Source: Terribacillus sp. DMT04 (GTDB lineage: Bacteria; Bacillota; Bacilli; Bacillales; Amphibacillaceae). From it: a stretch of 64,000 nucleotides of DNA. How positions within the stretch are numbered: the stretch's first letter is position 1; each line of letters begins with the position of its first letter. Of the stretch, positions 52,466-62,278 are shown in pieces. The translations under genes and the position numbers were made by a program. The stretch spans positions 1,552,001-1,616,000 of the forward strand of contig NZ_CP077639.1 of the NCBI RefSeq assembly GCF_019056395.1, in the 5' to 3' direction. The notes beneath the pieces are model-generated. The model made no database searches. It saw only the letters and a program-made list of their open reading frames with translations, and was not told where the DNA came from.

Positions 52466-52591
52466 TTACATGTCATGAGAACTATGCTGTTTTTGTCTGC
52501 TATGATTTTTGTTTTTGACTTTTTTTGATCCGCTGAGCGGCTCGTTCACTTTCTCCGGGTGTTTCCGCTGTTTCCCTTTATGTTCTCCCAT
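52466..52591 (-). CDS. sspP: Small acid-soluble spore protein P
   Basis: 41 residues from ATG 52591 with GGAGGTGAAGAA upstream. NEPLSGSKKVKNKNHSRQ and the C-terminal HSSHDM match B. subtilis SspP (CotL, 48 residues), a minor forespore protein next to citB. In B. subtilis sspO precedes it; no sspO is visible here. A sigma-G-like pair (GCATA, about 17 bases, AATAATA) lies just upstream but is weak. Missing from simple ORF lists because of its length. Confidence 0.88.
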   Translation of the reverse strand: MGEHKGKQRKHPEKVNEPLSGSKKVKNKNHSRQKQHSSHDM

Positions 52592-52720
52592 TTCTTCACC
52601 TCCGCACTACCTATTATTCCATGTCAGAGAAACACTATGCGAGCGTTATTAAAATATTTAGGGGATGTCCAAAATGCGCTAGAATTCCCCATTTTACGCG
52701 TGGTTTTTGCTCTTAATTAA

Positions 52721-52749
52721 TTTACTTATGAATCGTTTTCATTTAGAAT
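52721..52749 (+). promoter_or_regulatory. Probable acnA promoter with cre-like dyad in the spacer
   Basis: TTTACT (52721-52726), 17 bases, TAGAAT (52744-52749). The spacer holds ATGAATCGTTTTCAT (52728-52742), a dyad resembling a CcpA cre site one base short. The promoter is plausible; the operator is speculative. Confidence 0.4.
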
Positions 52750-52835
52750 AAAAAGTGCAAATCAATGTTAGCTCGTGCTGTTCTATCATAGGATTGGGAT
52801 AGGGCAGGCAATTCACAAGGGGGTTTGTTCATACG

Positions 52836-55544
52836 ATGGTGAGTAATAATTCATACAACGCAAAAAAACAGTTTGAATTAAACGGAAAGACGTACAATTA
52901 CTATCAATTGAAAGCGCTTGAAGAGAAAGGGATCGGAACAGTTTCCCGGCTTCCATTCTCCATTCGTGTGCTGCTTGAATCGCTGATTCGTCAGCATGAT
53001 GGTTTTGCCATTAAGGACGAGCATGTCGAAGGCTTAGCGAACTGGGGGAATGGGGACATTACTGATGTACCATTCAAGCCTTCCCGCGTTATCCTGCAGG
53101 ACTTTACTGGCGTTCCGGCGGTTGTAGATTTGGCATCATTGCGAAAAGCAATGGTGGATTTAGGCGGAGATGCAGACCGCATCAACCCTGAGATCCCTGT
53201 TGATCTTGTTATTGACCATTCTGTTCAGGTTGATAAATACGGAACACAGGATGCACTGAAAGTGAACATGGAATTGGAATTTGAGCGAAACAATGAACGT
53301 TATGAATTTTTAAACTGGGCGCAGAAAGCATTTGATAACTATCGTGCTGTACCGCCTGCAACTGGGATTGTTCACCAGGTAAACTTGGAATACTTAGCAA
53401 GTGTCGTTCATGAAAATGAAGATGCAGAAGGTACGTATACTGCCTATCCGGATACGCTCGTCGGAACGGATTCTCACACGACGATGATTAACGGTCTTGG
53501 TGTGCTAGGCTGGGGTGTCGGCGGTATTGAGGCAGAAGCAAGTATGCTTGGACAACCATCCTACTTCCCTGCACCAGATGTTATTGGTGTTAAATTTGTC
53601 GGATCCATGCCAGCTGGCTCTACTGCAACTGACTTGGCGTTAAAAGTAACGCAAGTGCTGCGTCAGAAGAGCGTAGTCGGAAAATTTGTTGAATTCTTCG
53701 GTCCGGGCTTAGCCGACATGCCGCTTGCAGACCGTGCTACTATCTCTAACATGGCGCCTGAATACGGTGCAACATGCGGGTTCTTCCCAATTGATGCAGA
53801 AACACTTAATTACATGCATCTGACAGGCAGAAGCCAGGAACAGATTGACTTAGTTGAGAAATATGCAAAAGAGAATGATTTCTGGTATTCTCCTGACTTA
53901 CGTGATCCAGAGTATACGGAACTTGTTGAAATCGATCTTTCTGCACTCGAACCAAACCTTTCCGGACCAAAACGTCCGCAGGATCTTATCCCGCTTTCTG
54001 GTATGCAGAAGTCATTCAATGATTCAATTACTGCACCAGCAGGAAACCAAGGATTTGGTCTTGATAAGAGCGAGTTCGATAAATCAGTCGACATCAATCA
54101 TCCGGATGGCAGAACATCTACAATGAAAACAGGAGCCGTAGCAATTGCTGCGATTACTTCCTGTACGAATACATCCAATCCTTACGTTATGCTTGGTGCT
54201 GGACTTCTAGCGAAGAATGCAGTTGAAAAAGGGCTGAATGTACCAGCTTACGTAAAAACATCACTTGCTCCAGGTTCCAAAGTTGTTACGCGTTACTTGG
54301 CGGATGCAGGATTGACGCCGTATTTGGATCAGTTAGGGTTCACACTTGTCGGTTACGGCTGTACAACTTGTATCGGTAACTCCGGTCCATTGTCTCCGGA
54401 AATCGAAGAAGCAATTGCTTCCAATGATTTGACGGTAACATCTGTTCTTTCTGGTAACCGTAACTTTGAGGGACGTATTCATCCGCTTGTACGGGCGAAC
54501 TATTTGGCTTCTCCGCCACTCGTAGTTGCATATGCACTTGCTGGTACGGTCGATGTTGACTTGAATAATGATCCTATCGGCACAGATAAAGATGGCAACA
54601 ATGTTTACTTTAAAGATCTCTGGCCAACAAATGAGGAGATCCGTAAAGCTGTTGCGCAAGTCGTAACACCGGAAATCTTCCGCAAAGAGTATGAAGATGT
54701 GTTCCATTCCAATCAAAAATGGAATGAAATTGAAACTACGGATCAGCCGCTGTACAAGTGGAATGAAGATTCGACTTATATTCAAAACCCTACCTTCTTT
54801 GAGAATATCGCTGGAGGAAGCGGTACTGTACAGCCGCTGCAAGGCTTGCGTGTAATCGGGAAATTTGCTGACTCCGTAACAACGGATCATATTTCTCCGG
54901 CAGGTGCCATTGCCAAAGACATGCCGGCAGGTCAATATTTGCAGTCTAAAGGTGTAACACCTCGTGAATTCAACTCTTATGGTTCCCGCCGTGGTAACCA
55001 TGAAGTGATGATGCGCGGTACTTTCGCCAACATCCGTATCCGCAATCAGCTGGCTCCAGACACAGAGGGTGGATATACAACTTACTGGCCGACAGATGAA
55101 GTGATGCCGATTTATGATGCAGCAATGAAATATCAAACTGATCAAACAGGTTTGGCTATCTTTGCCGGTGAAGATTACGGTATGGGGAGCTCCCGTGACT
55201 GGGCAGCAAAAGGTACGAACCTACTCGGAATTAAGACTGTTATCGCGCAGAGCTTTGAGCGTATTCACCGTTCTAACCTTGTTATGATGGGTGTGCTGCC
55301 ATTGCAGTTCCAGCCAGGTGAAAGCGCGGATTCTCTTGGATTGACAGGCCGTGAGAGTATCAGTGTAGCTGTTGATGAGAATGTGGCACCACGAGATATT
55401 GTGAAAGTAACAGCAACGGCTGAAGATGGCAAAGTAACTGAATTCGATGCAGTTGCACGATTTGATAGTGAAGTTGAAATCGACTATTACCGTCATGGCG
55501 GTATTTTGAACATGGTGCTTCGTAATAAGTTGCAGCATGCATAA
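52836..55544 (+). CDS. acnA: Aconitate hydratase
   Basis: 902 residues, IRP/AcnA type (B. subtilis CitB 909). It isomerises citrate to isocitrate in the TCA cycle and can bind RNA when the cluster is lost. Cluster cysteines lie in [11 protein letters not shown] and [43 protein letters not shown] and [14 protein letters not shown] are substrate-binding motifs. CAAGGGGG lies about 11 bases upstream of the ATG. It is followed by a terminator and yneN, as in B. subtilis. Confidence 0.97.
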   Translation: MVSNNSYNAKKQFELNGKTYNYYQLKALEEKGIGTVSRLPFSIRVLLESLIRQHDGFAIKDEHVEGLANWGNGDITDVPFKPSRVILQDFTGVPAVVDLASLRKAMVDLGGDADRINPEIPVDLVIDHSVQVDKYGTQDALKVNMELEFERNNERYEFLNWAQKAFDNYRAVPPATGIVHQVNLEYLASVVHENEDAEGTYTAYPDTLVGTDSHTTMINGLGVLGWGVGGIEAEASMLGQPSYFPAPDVIGVKFVGSMPAGSTATDLALKVTQVLRQKSVVGKFVEFFGPGLADMPLADRATISNMAPEYGATCGFFPIDAETLNYMHLTGRSQEQIDLVEKYAKENDFWYSPDLRDPEYTELVEIDLSALEPNLSGPKRPQDLIPLSGMQKSFNDSITAPAGNQGFGLDKSEFDKSVDINHPDGRTSTMKTGAVAIAAITSCTNTSNPYVMLGAGLLAKNAVEKGLNVPAYVKTSLAPGSKVVTRYLADAGLTPYLDQLGFTLVGYGCTTCIGNSGPLSPEIEEAIASNDLTVTSVLSGNRNFEGRIHPLVRANYLASPPLVVAYALAGTVDVDLNNDPIGTDKDGNNVYFKDLWPTNEEIRKAVAQVVTPEIFRKEYEDVFHSNQKWNEIETTDQPLYKWNEDSTYIQNPTFFENIAGGSGTVQPLQGLRVIGKFADSVTTDHISPAGAIAKDMPAGQYLQSKGVTPREFNSYGSRRGNHEVMMRGTFANIRIRNQLAPDTEGGYTTYWPTDEVMPIYDAAMKYQTDQTGLAIFAGEDYGMGSSRDWAAKGTNLLGIKTVIAQSFERIHRSNLVMMGVLPLQFQPGESADSLGLTGRESISVAVDENVAPRDIVKVTATAEDGKVTEFDAVARFDSEVEIDYYRHGGILNMVLRNKLQHA

Positions 55545-55547
55545 GGA

Positions 55548-55580
55548 AGAAGGAGTAGCCATATGGCTGCTTCTTTTTTT
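55548..55580 (+). terminator. Terminator of acnA
   Basis: GAAG-GA-GTAGCC-ATAT-GGCTGCTTC stem with one bulge, then TTTTTTT. Confidence 0.85.
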
Positions 55581-55630
55581 GGTTAGTATATCTTCTTTTC
55601 GCCTAAAATAAACGGCGAGGAGGAATCAAG

Positions 55631-56071
55631 TTGAAACGAATAGCGATACTGTTTACCTTACTTCTACTAAGTATGCCGTCTATCGTCCATGCCCAGACAT
55701 TGGAATTGAAATCCGTGGAGACGTTGCTTGCGCATAACGATAAGAAACCAATCGTTCTTGTCTACTGGGCTACGTGGTGTGAGACATGTATGGAAGACTT
55801 ATCCGAGCTGGAAGCATTTTTCGACAGCGCGGGGAACCGCGTCCATGTGTATAGTGTGAACGCCACAAAAAGTGAACAAAGCGGTGAGCAAGTTAGAAAC
55901 TTTGCAGAAAAGAGTGACCTCCATGTTCCTGTTTATTTGGATGAAAAAGGGGAGGTAGCAGATTACTTCCGTCAAAAGGCAATTCCATTCACTGTTATCG
56001 TTAACCATGGCAAGCAGCAAGTAATACCAGGACCTGTCACAAAAGAACAATTGGAGAAGTGGACAGATTAG
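55631..56071 (+). CDS. yneN: Secreted thioredoxin-like protein YneN
   Basis: 146 residues from TTG 55631 with GAGGAGGA upstream. A signal peptide (RIAILFTLLLLSMPSIVHA) with cleavage likely after HA, then a TlpA-type thioredoxin fold with active site WCETC (C50, C53) and a cis-Pro in KAIPFTVIV. It likely reduces extracellular disulfides. Keeps its place downstream of acnA. CcdA at 49065 could be its electron donor, which is inference. Confidence 0.9.
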   Translation: MKRIAILFTLLLLSMPSIVHAQTLELKSVETLLAHNDKKPIVLVYWATWCETCMEDLSELEAFFDSAGNRVHVYSVNATKSEQSGEQVRNFAEKSDLHVPVYLDEKGEVADYFRQKAIPFTVIVNHGKQQVIPGPVTKEQLEKWTD

Positions 56072-56137
56072 TGTTCGTTAGTTCACCTGTATGGCTCGAG
56101 TATGCTAAAATAATTGATAGAGAAAAGGGGCATACTT

Positions 56138-58387
56138 GTGGCACAGACAGAGAATACCCTGACCGAACAAGTGATTGCATGGCGTTCGATGGATAGCACA
56201 CCGCCTCTATCTGAGATAGAGGCGTTACGTATGGCATCGAAATTGACAGGTGAAGAAGAAACATTAAAACAAGGACTATATCGAATTATTGCTTTTTATC
56301 GGATTATGCGTGTGCACAAGCAAGATCCAATTAGCAAACAGCTGCTGGCAGCATCTGAGCGCACGCATCCAATTGTGCAGGAGATTGATCAGTTTGCACA
56401 GGTGAATTCTTATTATCTAACCTTAATGGATACTGATCTGCCGCAATGGTCGATACGTGAAACAGATTTTGATCCGGCGAAGTTAAAAAAATCACAAAGT
56501 TTGCATGACCAGCTGACAGAAGCATTGCAGATGTATCCGCGCCGTCTAAGCGGAACGAACAAGCTGGCTGCGGCTTATAATCGGTCTTATGAAGAATTAG
56601 AGGATTTGCTTGTTCTTTTGGAGCAAACAATTGAAACAATTGAAAAAAGAAAGACAGGTTCTCCTGTATCTGCCATGAATGCGACTGTTCAGCAGATTAC
56701 AAAGTCATTGACAGCTTTAAAGGATGCATTGCCGAATGTGCTGACACAGGCAAGTGAGAACCGCCCGCTTGAAGTGTTGGACCAGTTGATTGGCTTGCAA
56801 GAAGTGAAGGATTATATCCACGACTATTATCATTACTTGCGTTACCAGCAAGAGCGGAAGCAATTTGGTTTCCAAATGGTAGATGAGCCAGGGTTGCATA
56901 TGGTTATCACTGGAAATCCAGGGACAGGAAAAACGACGATTGCCAGATTGCTGGCAAAGCTATATCATCAGCTTGGCCTGCTCGAATCAGACCATCTGGT
57001 GGAGGTAAACCGTTCACATTTGGTTGGTTCATATCTTGGCCAAAGTGAAGAAAACACAACCAATTATGTGCAGCAAGCACTTGGCGGAGTTTTATTTATT
57101 GATGAAGCATACAGTCTCAAGCGAGAAGGTCAAAGCGGCAATGATTATGGCCAGGCAGTTATTGATACATTGGTATCAAGTATGACAAGCAATGAATATG
57201 GCGGCAAATTCGCTGTTATTTTGGCTGGTTACCCAGAGGAAACGCGTCAATTTCTTTTTGCTAATCCAGGATTGCGCAGCCGGATACCAGATCAGAACTA
57301 TTTGGAACTACCCGATTTTAAAACGGAGGAACTGCTTAAAATTGCGGAAAACACGGCGCTTTCCAATGATTTCTTCTTTACAGAAGATGCTTTGCGTCTG
57401 GTAGAAGATACGATTGAGCAGTCAAAAGTGGACGATACATTCGGGAATGCAAGAACAGTACGTGATATTGTACTGCGTATTATCTTCCAAAAAGGCGCTG
57501 ATCGAACCCTTACAGCAGACTCTTGGATTGATCATATGAAGCTGTCCTCTTCAGATGTGACTAATCCACATAAAGCAGAAGACACATCCGAACCGCTAGC
57601 ACAGCTCGAGCAGCTGATCGGTCTGCAAACGATTAAAAATGAAGTGAAGAAGTTATCTTCTTTCGTTCAAATTCAGCAAGAGCGTAAAAGCAAAGGAGCT
57701 CCAGCTGTACCTATCCAGCTGCATGCTGTATTTACCGGAAATCCTGGTACAGGTAAGACGACAATTGCCAAGATATATGCAGGCATATTAAAAGAGCGCG
57801 GTTTGCTGAAGCGCGGACATCTGGTTGTCGCTTCCAGAAGTGACTTAGTTGCAGGTTATGTCGGTCAGACAGCTGCTAAGACGAAGGCGGTGATTCGTGA
57901 TGCGCTTGGGGGCGTGTTGTTCATCGATGAGGCATACAGCTTATTCCGGGGTGCGCAGGACTTCGGAAAGGAAGCGATTGATACGCTAGTGGATGAGATG
58001 ACAAAGCACAATGAAAATCTAGTTGTCGTACTTGCTGGGTACCAGCAAGAGATGAAACGGTTCATTGACAGCAACCCAGGACTCGCTTCTCGATTTAAGA
58101 AGTATTTTGTATTTCCTGATTACGACAGCGAGGAGCTAGTCGCAATGTTTAAGCGGGCAATGGAAAACTATGCTTATACGCTTGCAGAAGAGGCAGAAGC
58201 ATATCTGAAGGAGCAGCTGAACACGGAAACAGTGTCGGGTAATGGCCGGTTTGTGACAAACTTGCTTGATGAAGCAATTCAGTTTCAGTCGCTGCGCTTG
58301 CTTGAAGAAGAGCAAACAAATATGGATATGTTAACAAAGTCAGATATAGAGAATGCTTGGAATATGGTTAGGAGAAGTGCTTTATGA
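56138..58387 (+). CDS. Tandem SpoVK/CbbX-like double AAA+ ATPase
   Basis: 749 residues from GTG 56138 (MAQTENTLTEQVIAW), with AAAAGGGG upstream. Residues 1-200 are helical with no known domain. AAA1 has Walker A GNPGTGKT at 259-266 and Walker B LFIDEAYSL at D322. AAA2 has Walker A GNPGTGKT at 534-541 and Walker B LFIDEAYSLF at D597. Both are CbbX-type; AAA2 shares DFGKEAIDTLV with SpoVK at 26184. EccA of type VII secretion is related. The gene lies between yneN and yneP, which are close neighbours in B. subtilis, and overlaps yneP by 4 bases. The substrate is unknown. Confidence 0.85.
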   Translation: MAQTENTLTEQVIAWRSMDSTPPLSEIEALRMASKLTGEEETLKQGLYRIIAFYRIMRVHKQDPISKQLLAASERTHPIVQEIDQFAQVNSYYLTLMDTDLPQWSIRETDFDPAKLKKSQSLHDQLTEALQMYPRRLSGTNKLAAAYNRSYEELEDLLVLLEQTIETIEKRKTGSPVSAMNATVQQITKSLTALKDALPNVLTQASENRPLEVLDQLIGLQEVKDYIHDYYHYLRYQQERKQFGFQMVDEPGLHMVITGNPGTGKTTIARLLAKLYHQLGLLESDHLVEVNRSHLVGSYLGQSEENTTNYVQQALGGVLFIDEAYSLKREGQSGNDYGQAVIDTLVSSMTSNEYGGKFAVILAGYPEETRQFLFANPGLRSRIPDQNYLELPDFKTEELLKIAENTALSNDFFFTEDALRLVEDTIEQSKVDDTFGNARTVRDIVLRIIFQKGADRTLTADSWIDHMKLSSSDVTNPHKAEDTSEPLAQLEQLIGLQTIKNEVKKLSSFVQIQQERKSKGAPAVPIQLHAVFTGNPGTGKTTIAKIYAGILKERGLLKRGHLVVASRSDLVAGYVGQTAAKTKAVIRDALGGVLFIDEAYSLFRGAQDFGKEAIDTLVDEMTKHNENLVVVLAGYQQEMKRFIDSNPGLASRFKKYFVFPDYDSEELVAMFKRAMENYAYTLAEEAEAYLKEQLNTETVSGNGRFVTNLLDEAIQFQSLRLLEEEQTNMDMLTKSDIENAWNMVRRSAL

Positions 58388-58803
58388 AAAGTTCAACATC
58401 AAAAATAAGTGTACGTTACGGCGAAACAGACCAAATGGGTGTTGTTTATCACGTGAATTATCTCGTTTGGTTCGAAATCGGCCGAACAGATTTTATTGAA
58501 ACATTAGGTTTGCGCTATGCTGCTATGGAAGAGGACGGCTTTCTTTCGCCAGTGGTGGATGCAAATTTGAACTTCCATTATCCAGTACGTTATGGGGAAA
58601 AACCAGTCGTCGAAACGTGGCTTCAATCTTATGATGGTATTCGTACGATGTATGCTTATGAAATTAGGAATGAAGACGGAAAGTTATGTGTCTCTGGTAC
58701 AAGTACGCACACCGTCGTGAAAAAAGAAAACTTCAGACCTGTTTCCATTCGTCGTTCGCTGCCAGAATGGCATGCTGCTTATTCGAAGGCATTGGAAGCA
58801 TAA
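58384..58803 (+). CDS. yneP: Acyl-CoA thioesterase YneP
   Basis: 139 residues, hotdog fold of the 4-hydroxybenzoyl-CoA thioesterase class. RYGETDQMGVVYHVNYLVWF holds the catalytic Asp, and GRTDFIETLG follows. It overlaps the AAA+ gene in ATGA and precedes yneQ by three bases, so the three are probably translated together. The physiological substrate is unknown. Confidence 0.9.
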   Translation: MKSSTSKISVRYGETDQMGVVYHVNYLVWFEIGRTDFIETLGLRYAAMEEDGFLSPVVDANLNFHYPVRYGEKPVVETWLQSYDGIRTMYAYEIRNEDGKLCVSGTSTHTVVKKENFRPVSIRRSLPEWHAAYSKALEA

Positions 58804-58806
58804 GCA

Positions 58807-59124
58807 ATGGCATTTGGTGTGAAACGGGAAGAACTGAAACAATGGAAGCAGCAAGTTCGTAACGGAGAAGTTGCTTTCTTGACGCACTACTGGCTTGATG
58901 ATCGATTTCCTGATGCAAAGACGGTTACCAAAGCAGGCTGTGCGGATCGGGAGAAGCTGATAAATTGGGGAGCGCAATATGGACTGAAAGAAGCTTGGAT
59001 TGACGAACATGGTGATTTGCCTCATTTTGATTTGATCGGCGACTATCAGCGGCATATTCTTCAGGCAGAGCAGCAATATGAACAGCTGGAGCGATTTGGA
59101 CTGACACAACAGAAAAAGCAGTAA
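58807..59124 (+). CDS. yneQ: YneQ-family small protein
   Basis: 105 residues. EVAFLTHYWLDDRFPDAKTV, CADREKLINWGAQYGL and WIDEHGDLPHFDLIGDYQ are family signatures. Function unknown. It starts right after yneP, as in B. subtilis. Its last codons (QQKKQ) form one arm of the bidirectional terminator with yidD. Confidence 0.87.
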   Translation: MAFGVKREELKQWKQQVRNGEVAFLTHYWLDDRFPDAKTVTKAGCADREKLINWGAQYGLKEAWIDEHGDLPHFDLIGDYQRHILQAEQQYEQLERFGLTQQKKQ

Positions 59125-59151
59125 TCCATGATGGATTACTGCTTTTTTTCA
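59113..59151. terminator. Bidirectional terminator between yneQ and yidD
   Basis: 16-bp perfect stem AAAAAGCAGTAATCCA-TGA-TGGATTACTGCTTTTT with T-runs on both strands; it includes both stop codons. Confidence 0.95.
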
Positions 59152-59378
59152 TGCTGTTCACAACCGCAGCCTGGAACAGGGTCGAATCCGCCCCGGTGAA
59201 ACGGCTGGCATTTTGAGATGCGTTTGATTGTGAGCCAGCCACCTTTCCATGGGCCGTATCGCTGAATTGCTTCCAATCCATATTGGGAACAGGTAGGATA
59301 AAAGCGGCAAGTAGGTGGCGTTAGCGGACTAATAAAACGGCGATAAAAACGGATCAAGGCTAAAAATACCTTGCCCAT
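59136..59378 (-). CDS. yidD: Membrane protein insertion efficiency factor YidD
   Basis: 80 residues. [21 protein letters not shown] and [18 protein letters not shown] are family hallmarks, with a C-terminal CGCEQH. YidD is membrane-associated and helps YidC-dependent insertion in E. coli. It sits four bases downstream of folE2, an unusual pairing that suggests co-transcription from the folE2 promoter. Its own AUG lacks a strong ribosome binding site. Confidence 0.93.
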   Translation of the reverse strand: MGKVFLALIRFYRRFISPLTPPTCRFYPTCSQYGLEAIQRYGPWKGGWLTIKRISKCQPFHRGGFDPVPGCGCEQHEKKQ

Positions 59379-59382
59379 CGGT

Positions 59383-60315
59383 TTACTCCATCTCGTCGCG
59401 TTTGTCGTAGCTCAATGTAGCGACAGCATCGTGTAAGTGGATGGATTCCTGATTGCTGCAGGAAACAGTGAATTTCTCCACGTAATCCAGTTCGTACAAA
59501 TCAGCTGCTACCAAGCGCACCATGTCTTCTACGAAACGAGGATTTTCATACGCTGTTTCTGTTACCATCTTTTCATCCGGACGCTTTAATACCGGGTGAA
59601 TCCGAGCGCTGGCATTGCTCTCGGCAGCCTCAAGCAAATCTTCTTTCCAGTCTTGCACATCTTCGTTAAAAGCATCTGTCAGCTGTACCTCCATCGAAAC
59701 AATACCACGCTGATTGTGCGCACTATACTCACTAATTTCCTTCGAACAAGGGCACAGTGTTGTGACAGTACCGGACAGTTTAGCTGTTGTACGGAAACCA
59801 GTCTCTTTATGATAAGACACTTCCAAAGAAGCATCCGCATGGTTTAAACCTGTCATGCCAGATGCAGGGCCGCTTCTTTCAAAAAACCATGGGAAAGTAA
59901 CTTTTACTTTCGCATCATCTTGCTTTAACCGTTCAGCAAGTTCGGCTACAAATGATTGTAAACTTTGGACAGAAACAGTGAAGCCATTTTTGTGGTACAT
60001 ATCCAGCTGCTCGGTAAAACGGCTCATATTCGTTCCTTTGCTATCCTGCTGAATGCTGGAAGTGAACTCAAATGTTCCGATTGTTGTCTGCATTGCCGGA
60101 CTTGTATTGCTGATCACCTGGATTGGATGTTTTACATTCGCAATACCGACTGCATCGATATGGAATAAAAAGTTCTTTTTCGTATTTTGTAAATCGGCCA
60201 TATCAGCTTTATTTTCCGGTTTTGTCTTCTCACCGGGCGGCACGGAGCCGAATAATTTATGACGTTCTGCCTTCGCAGGCAGCTGTTTTTTAGTTGGTGT
60301 GTGTAGGTGTTGCAT
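59383..60315 (-). CDS. folE2: GTP cyclohydrolase FolE2 (GCYH-IB)
   Basis: 310 residues from ATG 60315 ([17 protein letters not shown]), with AAAGGAGC upstream; the longer frame starts above this site. It converts GTP to dihydroneopterin triphosphate for folate or queuosine. [19 protein letters not shown] holds the metal cysteine, and [16 protein letters not shown] the C-terminal His. In B. subtilis the homologue is Zur-controlled for zinc shortage; I found no convincing Zur box here. It is not part of the B. subtilis yne cluster. Confidence 0.94.
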   Translation of the reverse strand: MQHLHTPTKKQLPAKAERHKLFGSVPPGEKTKPENKADMADLQNTKKNFLFHIDAVGIANVKHPIQVISNTSPAMQTTIGTFEFTSSIQQDSKGTNMSRFTEQLDMYHKNGFTVSVQSLQSFVAELAERLKQDDAKVKVTFPWFFERSGPASGMTGLNHADASLEVSYHKETGFRTTAKLSGTVTTLCPCSKEISEYSAHNQRGIVSMEVQLTDAFNEDVQDWKEDLLEAAESNASARIHPVLKRPDEKMVTETAYENPRFVEDMVRLVAADLYELDYVEKFTVSCSNQESIHLHDAVATLSYDKRDEME

Positions 60316-60353
60316 GTTTGTGCTCCTTTCAGACGTCCTATGGACTAGCTTAA

Positions 60354-60383
60354 AGTATACCCGATGCATCAAGGGAAATTCAA
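60354..60383 (-). promoter_or_regulatory. Probable folE2-yidD promoter
   Basis: Minus strand TTGAAT, 18-base spacer, TATACT. Confidence 0.55.
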
Positions 60384-60408
60384 TTGTCTGAGCCGGGTAA
60401 ATTATACG

Positions 60409-60447
60409 AAAAAGAAAAACAATCCCGACTATCTGGAATTGTTTTTC
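60409..60447 (-). terminator. Terminator of plsY
   Basis: Minus strand GAAAAACAATTCC / GGGATTGTTTTTC followed by TTTTTCG; it overlaps the last plsY codons. Confidence 0.85.
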
Positions 60448-61037
60448 ACGAGGAAGGATGCTTTCGGTTCCTCCCGTTTAATAATTCGGACGATGTTCTG
60501 CCGGTGTTTATATAGAATAAACACAGCGAGTATACCGAGAACAATCGTTAGTATCAGGTCTTGTGCAATAAAAATGGAAACAATAACGCTGACAACTCCT
60601 GCAGTCATGGAAGCAAGTGATACGTATTTGCTGAGCAGCAAAACGAGTACAAAGCTTGCGATGACAATTAAGAAGAGCAGCGCGTTTACACCAAGAATGA
60701 TACCAGCGGATGTGGCAACTGCTTTTCCGCCTTTAAAGCGTGCAAATACAGGGTAAACATGGCCGATGACTGCGCCTAGTCCGATGACAAGTAAGTAAAG
60801 GTCAAATCCAAACAGAACCGGCAGGATAGTCGCAATTGTCCCTTTTAAGATGTCGGCAATTAAAACGATGATTCCAGCCTTTTTACCGAGCGTGCGGAAT
60901 GTATTTGTAGCACCGAGATTGCCGCTCCCGTGCTCCCTGACATCTATATTGTAGCCTGCTTTTCCAACAATCAGTGCAGATGGAATTGAACCAATGATGT
61001 AGGCGAGCAGGATGAATAATATGTATTCCATTACCAT
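60429..61037 (-). CDS. plsY: Acyl-phosphate glycerol-3-phosphate acyltransferase PlsY
   Basis: 202 residues from ATG 61037 ([17 protein letters not shown]), 7 bases after AAAGGAG; ATG 61043 touches that site. It transfers acyl from acyl-phosphate to glycerol-3-phosphate, the first step of phospholipid synthesis. About five spans. Active-site loops are [20 protein letters not shown] and [15 protein letters not shown]. Orientation opposite to yneQ matches B. subtilis. Confidence 0.95.
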   Translation of the reverse strand: MVMEYILFILLAYIIGSIPSALIVGKAGYNIDVREHGSGNLGATNTFRTLGKKAGIIVLIADILKGTIATILPVLFGFDLYLLVIGLGAVIGHVYPVFARFKGGKAVATSAGIILGVNALLFLIVIASFVLVLLLSKYVSLASMTAGVVSVIVSIFIAQDLILTIVLGILAVFILYKHRQNIVRIIKREEPKASFLVKNNSR

Positions 61038-61210
61038 TCTCATTCTCCTTTAACAGCTAAGGCGTTCCTATTACTTGCTTATCCATTTTAGCACGAAGTA
61101 TCATAGGATAGCATAACTTTTTACATAGTATAGGATTAATGCCCTAGAGGCAAGGGTAATAGGGTCAATAGTGTGATTTTCTGCTGCACAGACAAAAACG
61201 AGGTGACGTA

Positions 61211-62278
61211 ATGATTGAATTTAAAGGGGTAAGTAAAACATACAGAGACGGAACGGAAGCCATCAAAAATTTCAATCTCGAAATTCGAGAAGGCGAGTTG
61301 CTTGCACTGATTGGACCGAGTGGCTGCGGCAAGACGACAACAATGAAAATGATTAATCGTCTGGTGGAGCCAACAGAAGGCGATATCTACATAGACGGTA
61401 AACGCTTGAAAGACTATAACATCAATGAACTGCGGTGGAATATCGGGTACGTGCTGCAGCAAATTGCGCTGTTCCCGCATATGACCGTAGAAGAGAACAT
61501 TGCCGTTGTGCCGGAAATGAAAAAATGGAAGAAACAAAATATCCAGAATCGTGCGAAGGAATTAATGCAGATGGTCGGAATGGAGCCGTCCATTTATATG
61601 AAAAAGATGCCATCAGAACTATCCGGCGGACAACAGCAGCGTATTGGTGTGATCCGGGCGCTTGCCGCGGACCCGCAAATTCTGCTTATGGATGAGCCGT
61701 TTAGTGCATTGGATCCCATCAGCAGAGAAGGGCTGCAAAAGGACATTCGGAAATTGCAGCAGAAAATCAAGAAAACGATCGTTTTTGTGACGCATGATAT
61801 TGACGAAGCGACAGCACTTGGAGACCGCGTCTGCCTTATGAAAGCAGGCGAAATTGTGCAAGTAGACTCCCCGCAGAATGTAATTTTGGAACCGAAAGAC
61901 TCGTTTGTACGCAGCTTTATCGGAGATAAGAAATCACCTTGGCAGACTGCTGTTGACGTTGTGGCTTCTCAAACCGCTTCGCACATGCTCTCCCTAGAGG
62001 CATTTGAAGCAGGTCAGTATGACAGCGACGTTGCTTATATTGTAACTGGCAGTGAAGGGGAACTACTTTGTGCTGCAGAAAACGGAAAACAGCAAGATGT
62101 AGGTGAACTGCCCAATGATATGAACGTATTAGATGCTGTTGCGGTGTTCGAGGAAGCTGGCACGAGTGTCTTACCGGTAACGAAGGACAATAAAGTAATT
62201 GGCACGATAACCCAGCAAGAGCTGCTGCGCTTTTTAGCCAGTAAGACGGAAGTCAAGAATGGGGTGGTAACACAATGA
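61211..62278 (+). CDS. opuFA: Osmolyte ABC transporter ATPase OpuFA
   Basis: 355 residues. Walker A GPSGCGKT at 35-42, signature LSGGQQQR, Walker B ILLMDEPFSALDP. A C-terminal CBS region (VLDAVAVFEEAGTSVLPVTK) is typical of compatible-solute importers, where it senses ionic strength or nucleotides. GACGAGGTGACG precedes the ATG. It overlaps the next gene by four bases. Pairing with a fused permease-receptor gene identifies the OpuF type; substrate range (betaines, dimethylsulfonioacetate-like solutes) is from the family. Confidence 0.9.
   Translation: MIEFKGVSKTYRDGTEAIKNFNLEIREGELLALIGPSGCGKTTTMKMINRLVEPTEGDIYIDGKRLKDYNINELRWNIGYVLQQIALFPHMTVEENIAVVPEMKKWKKQNIQNRAKELMQMVGMEPSIYMKKMPSELSGGQQQRIGVIRALAADPQILLMDEPFSALDPISREGLQKDIRKLQQKIKKTIVFVTHDIDEATALGDRVCLMKAGEIVQVDSPQNVILEPKDSFVRSFIGDKKSPWQTAVDVVASQTASHMLSLEAFEAGQYDSDVAYIVTGSEGELLCAAENGKQQDVGELPNDMNVLDAVAVFEEAGTSVLPVTKDNKVIGTITQQELLRFLASKTEVKNGVVTQ

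Noticed and set aside
54333-55145. 270-residue antisense frame inside acnA
   Set aside because: It is a shadow of a strongly conserved aconitase frame, has no ribosome binding site and reads as low-quality Ile/Arg/Cys-rich sequence.
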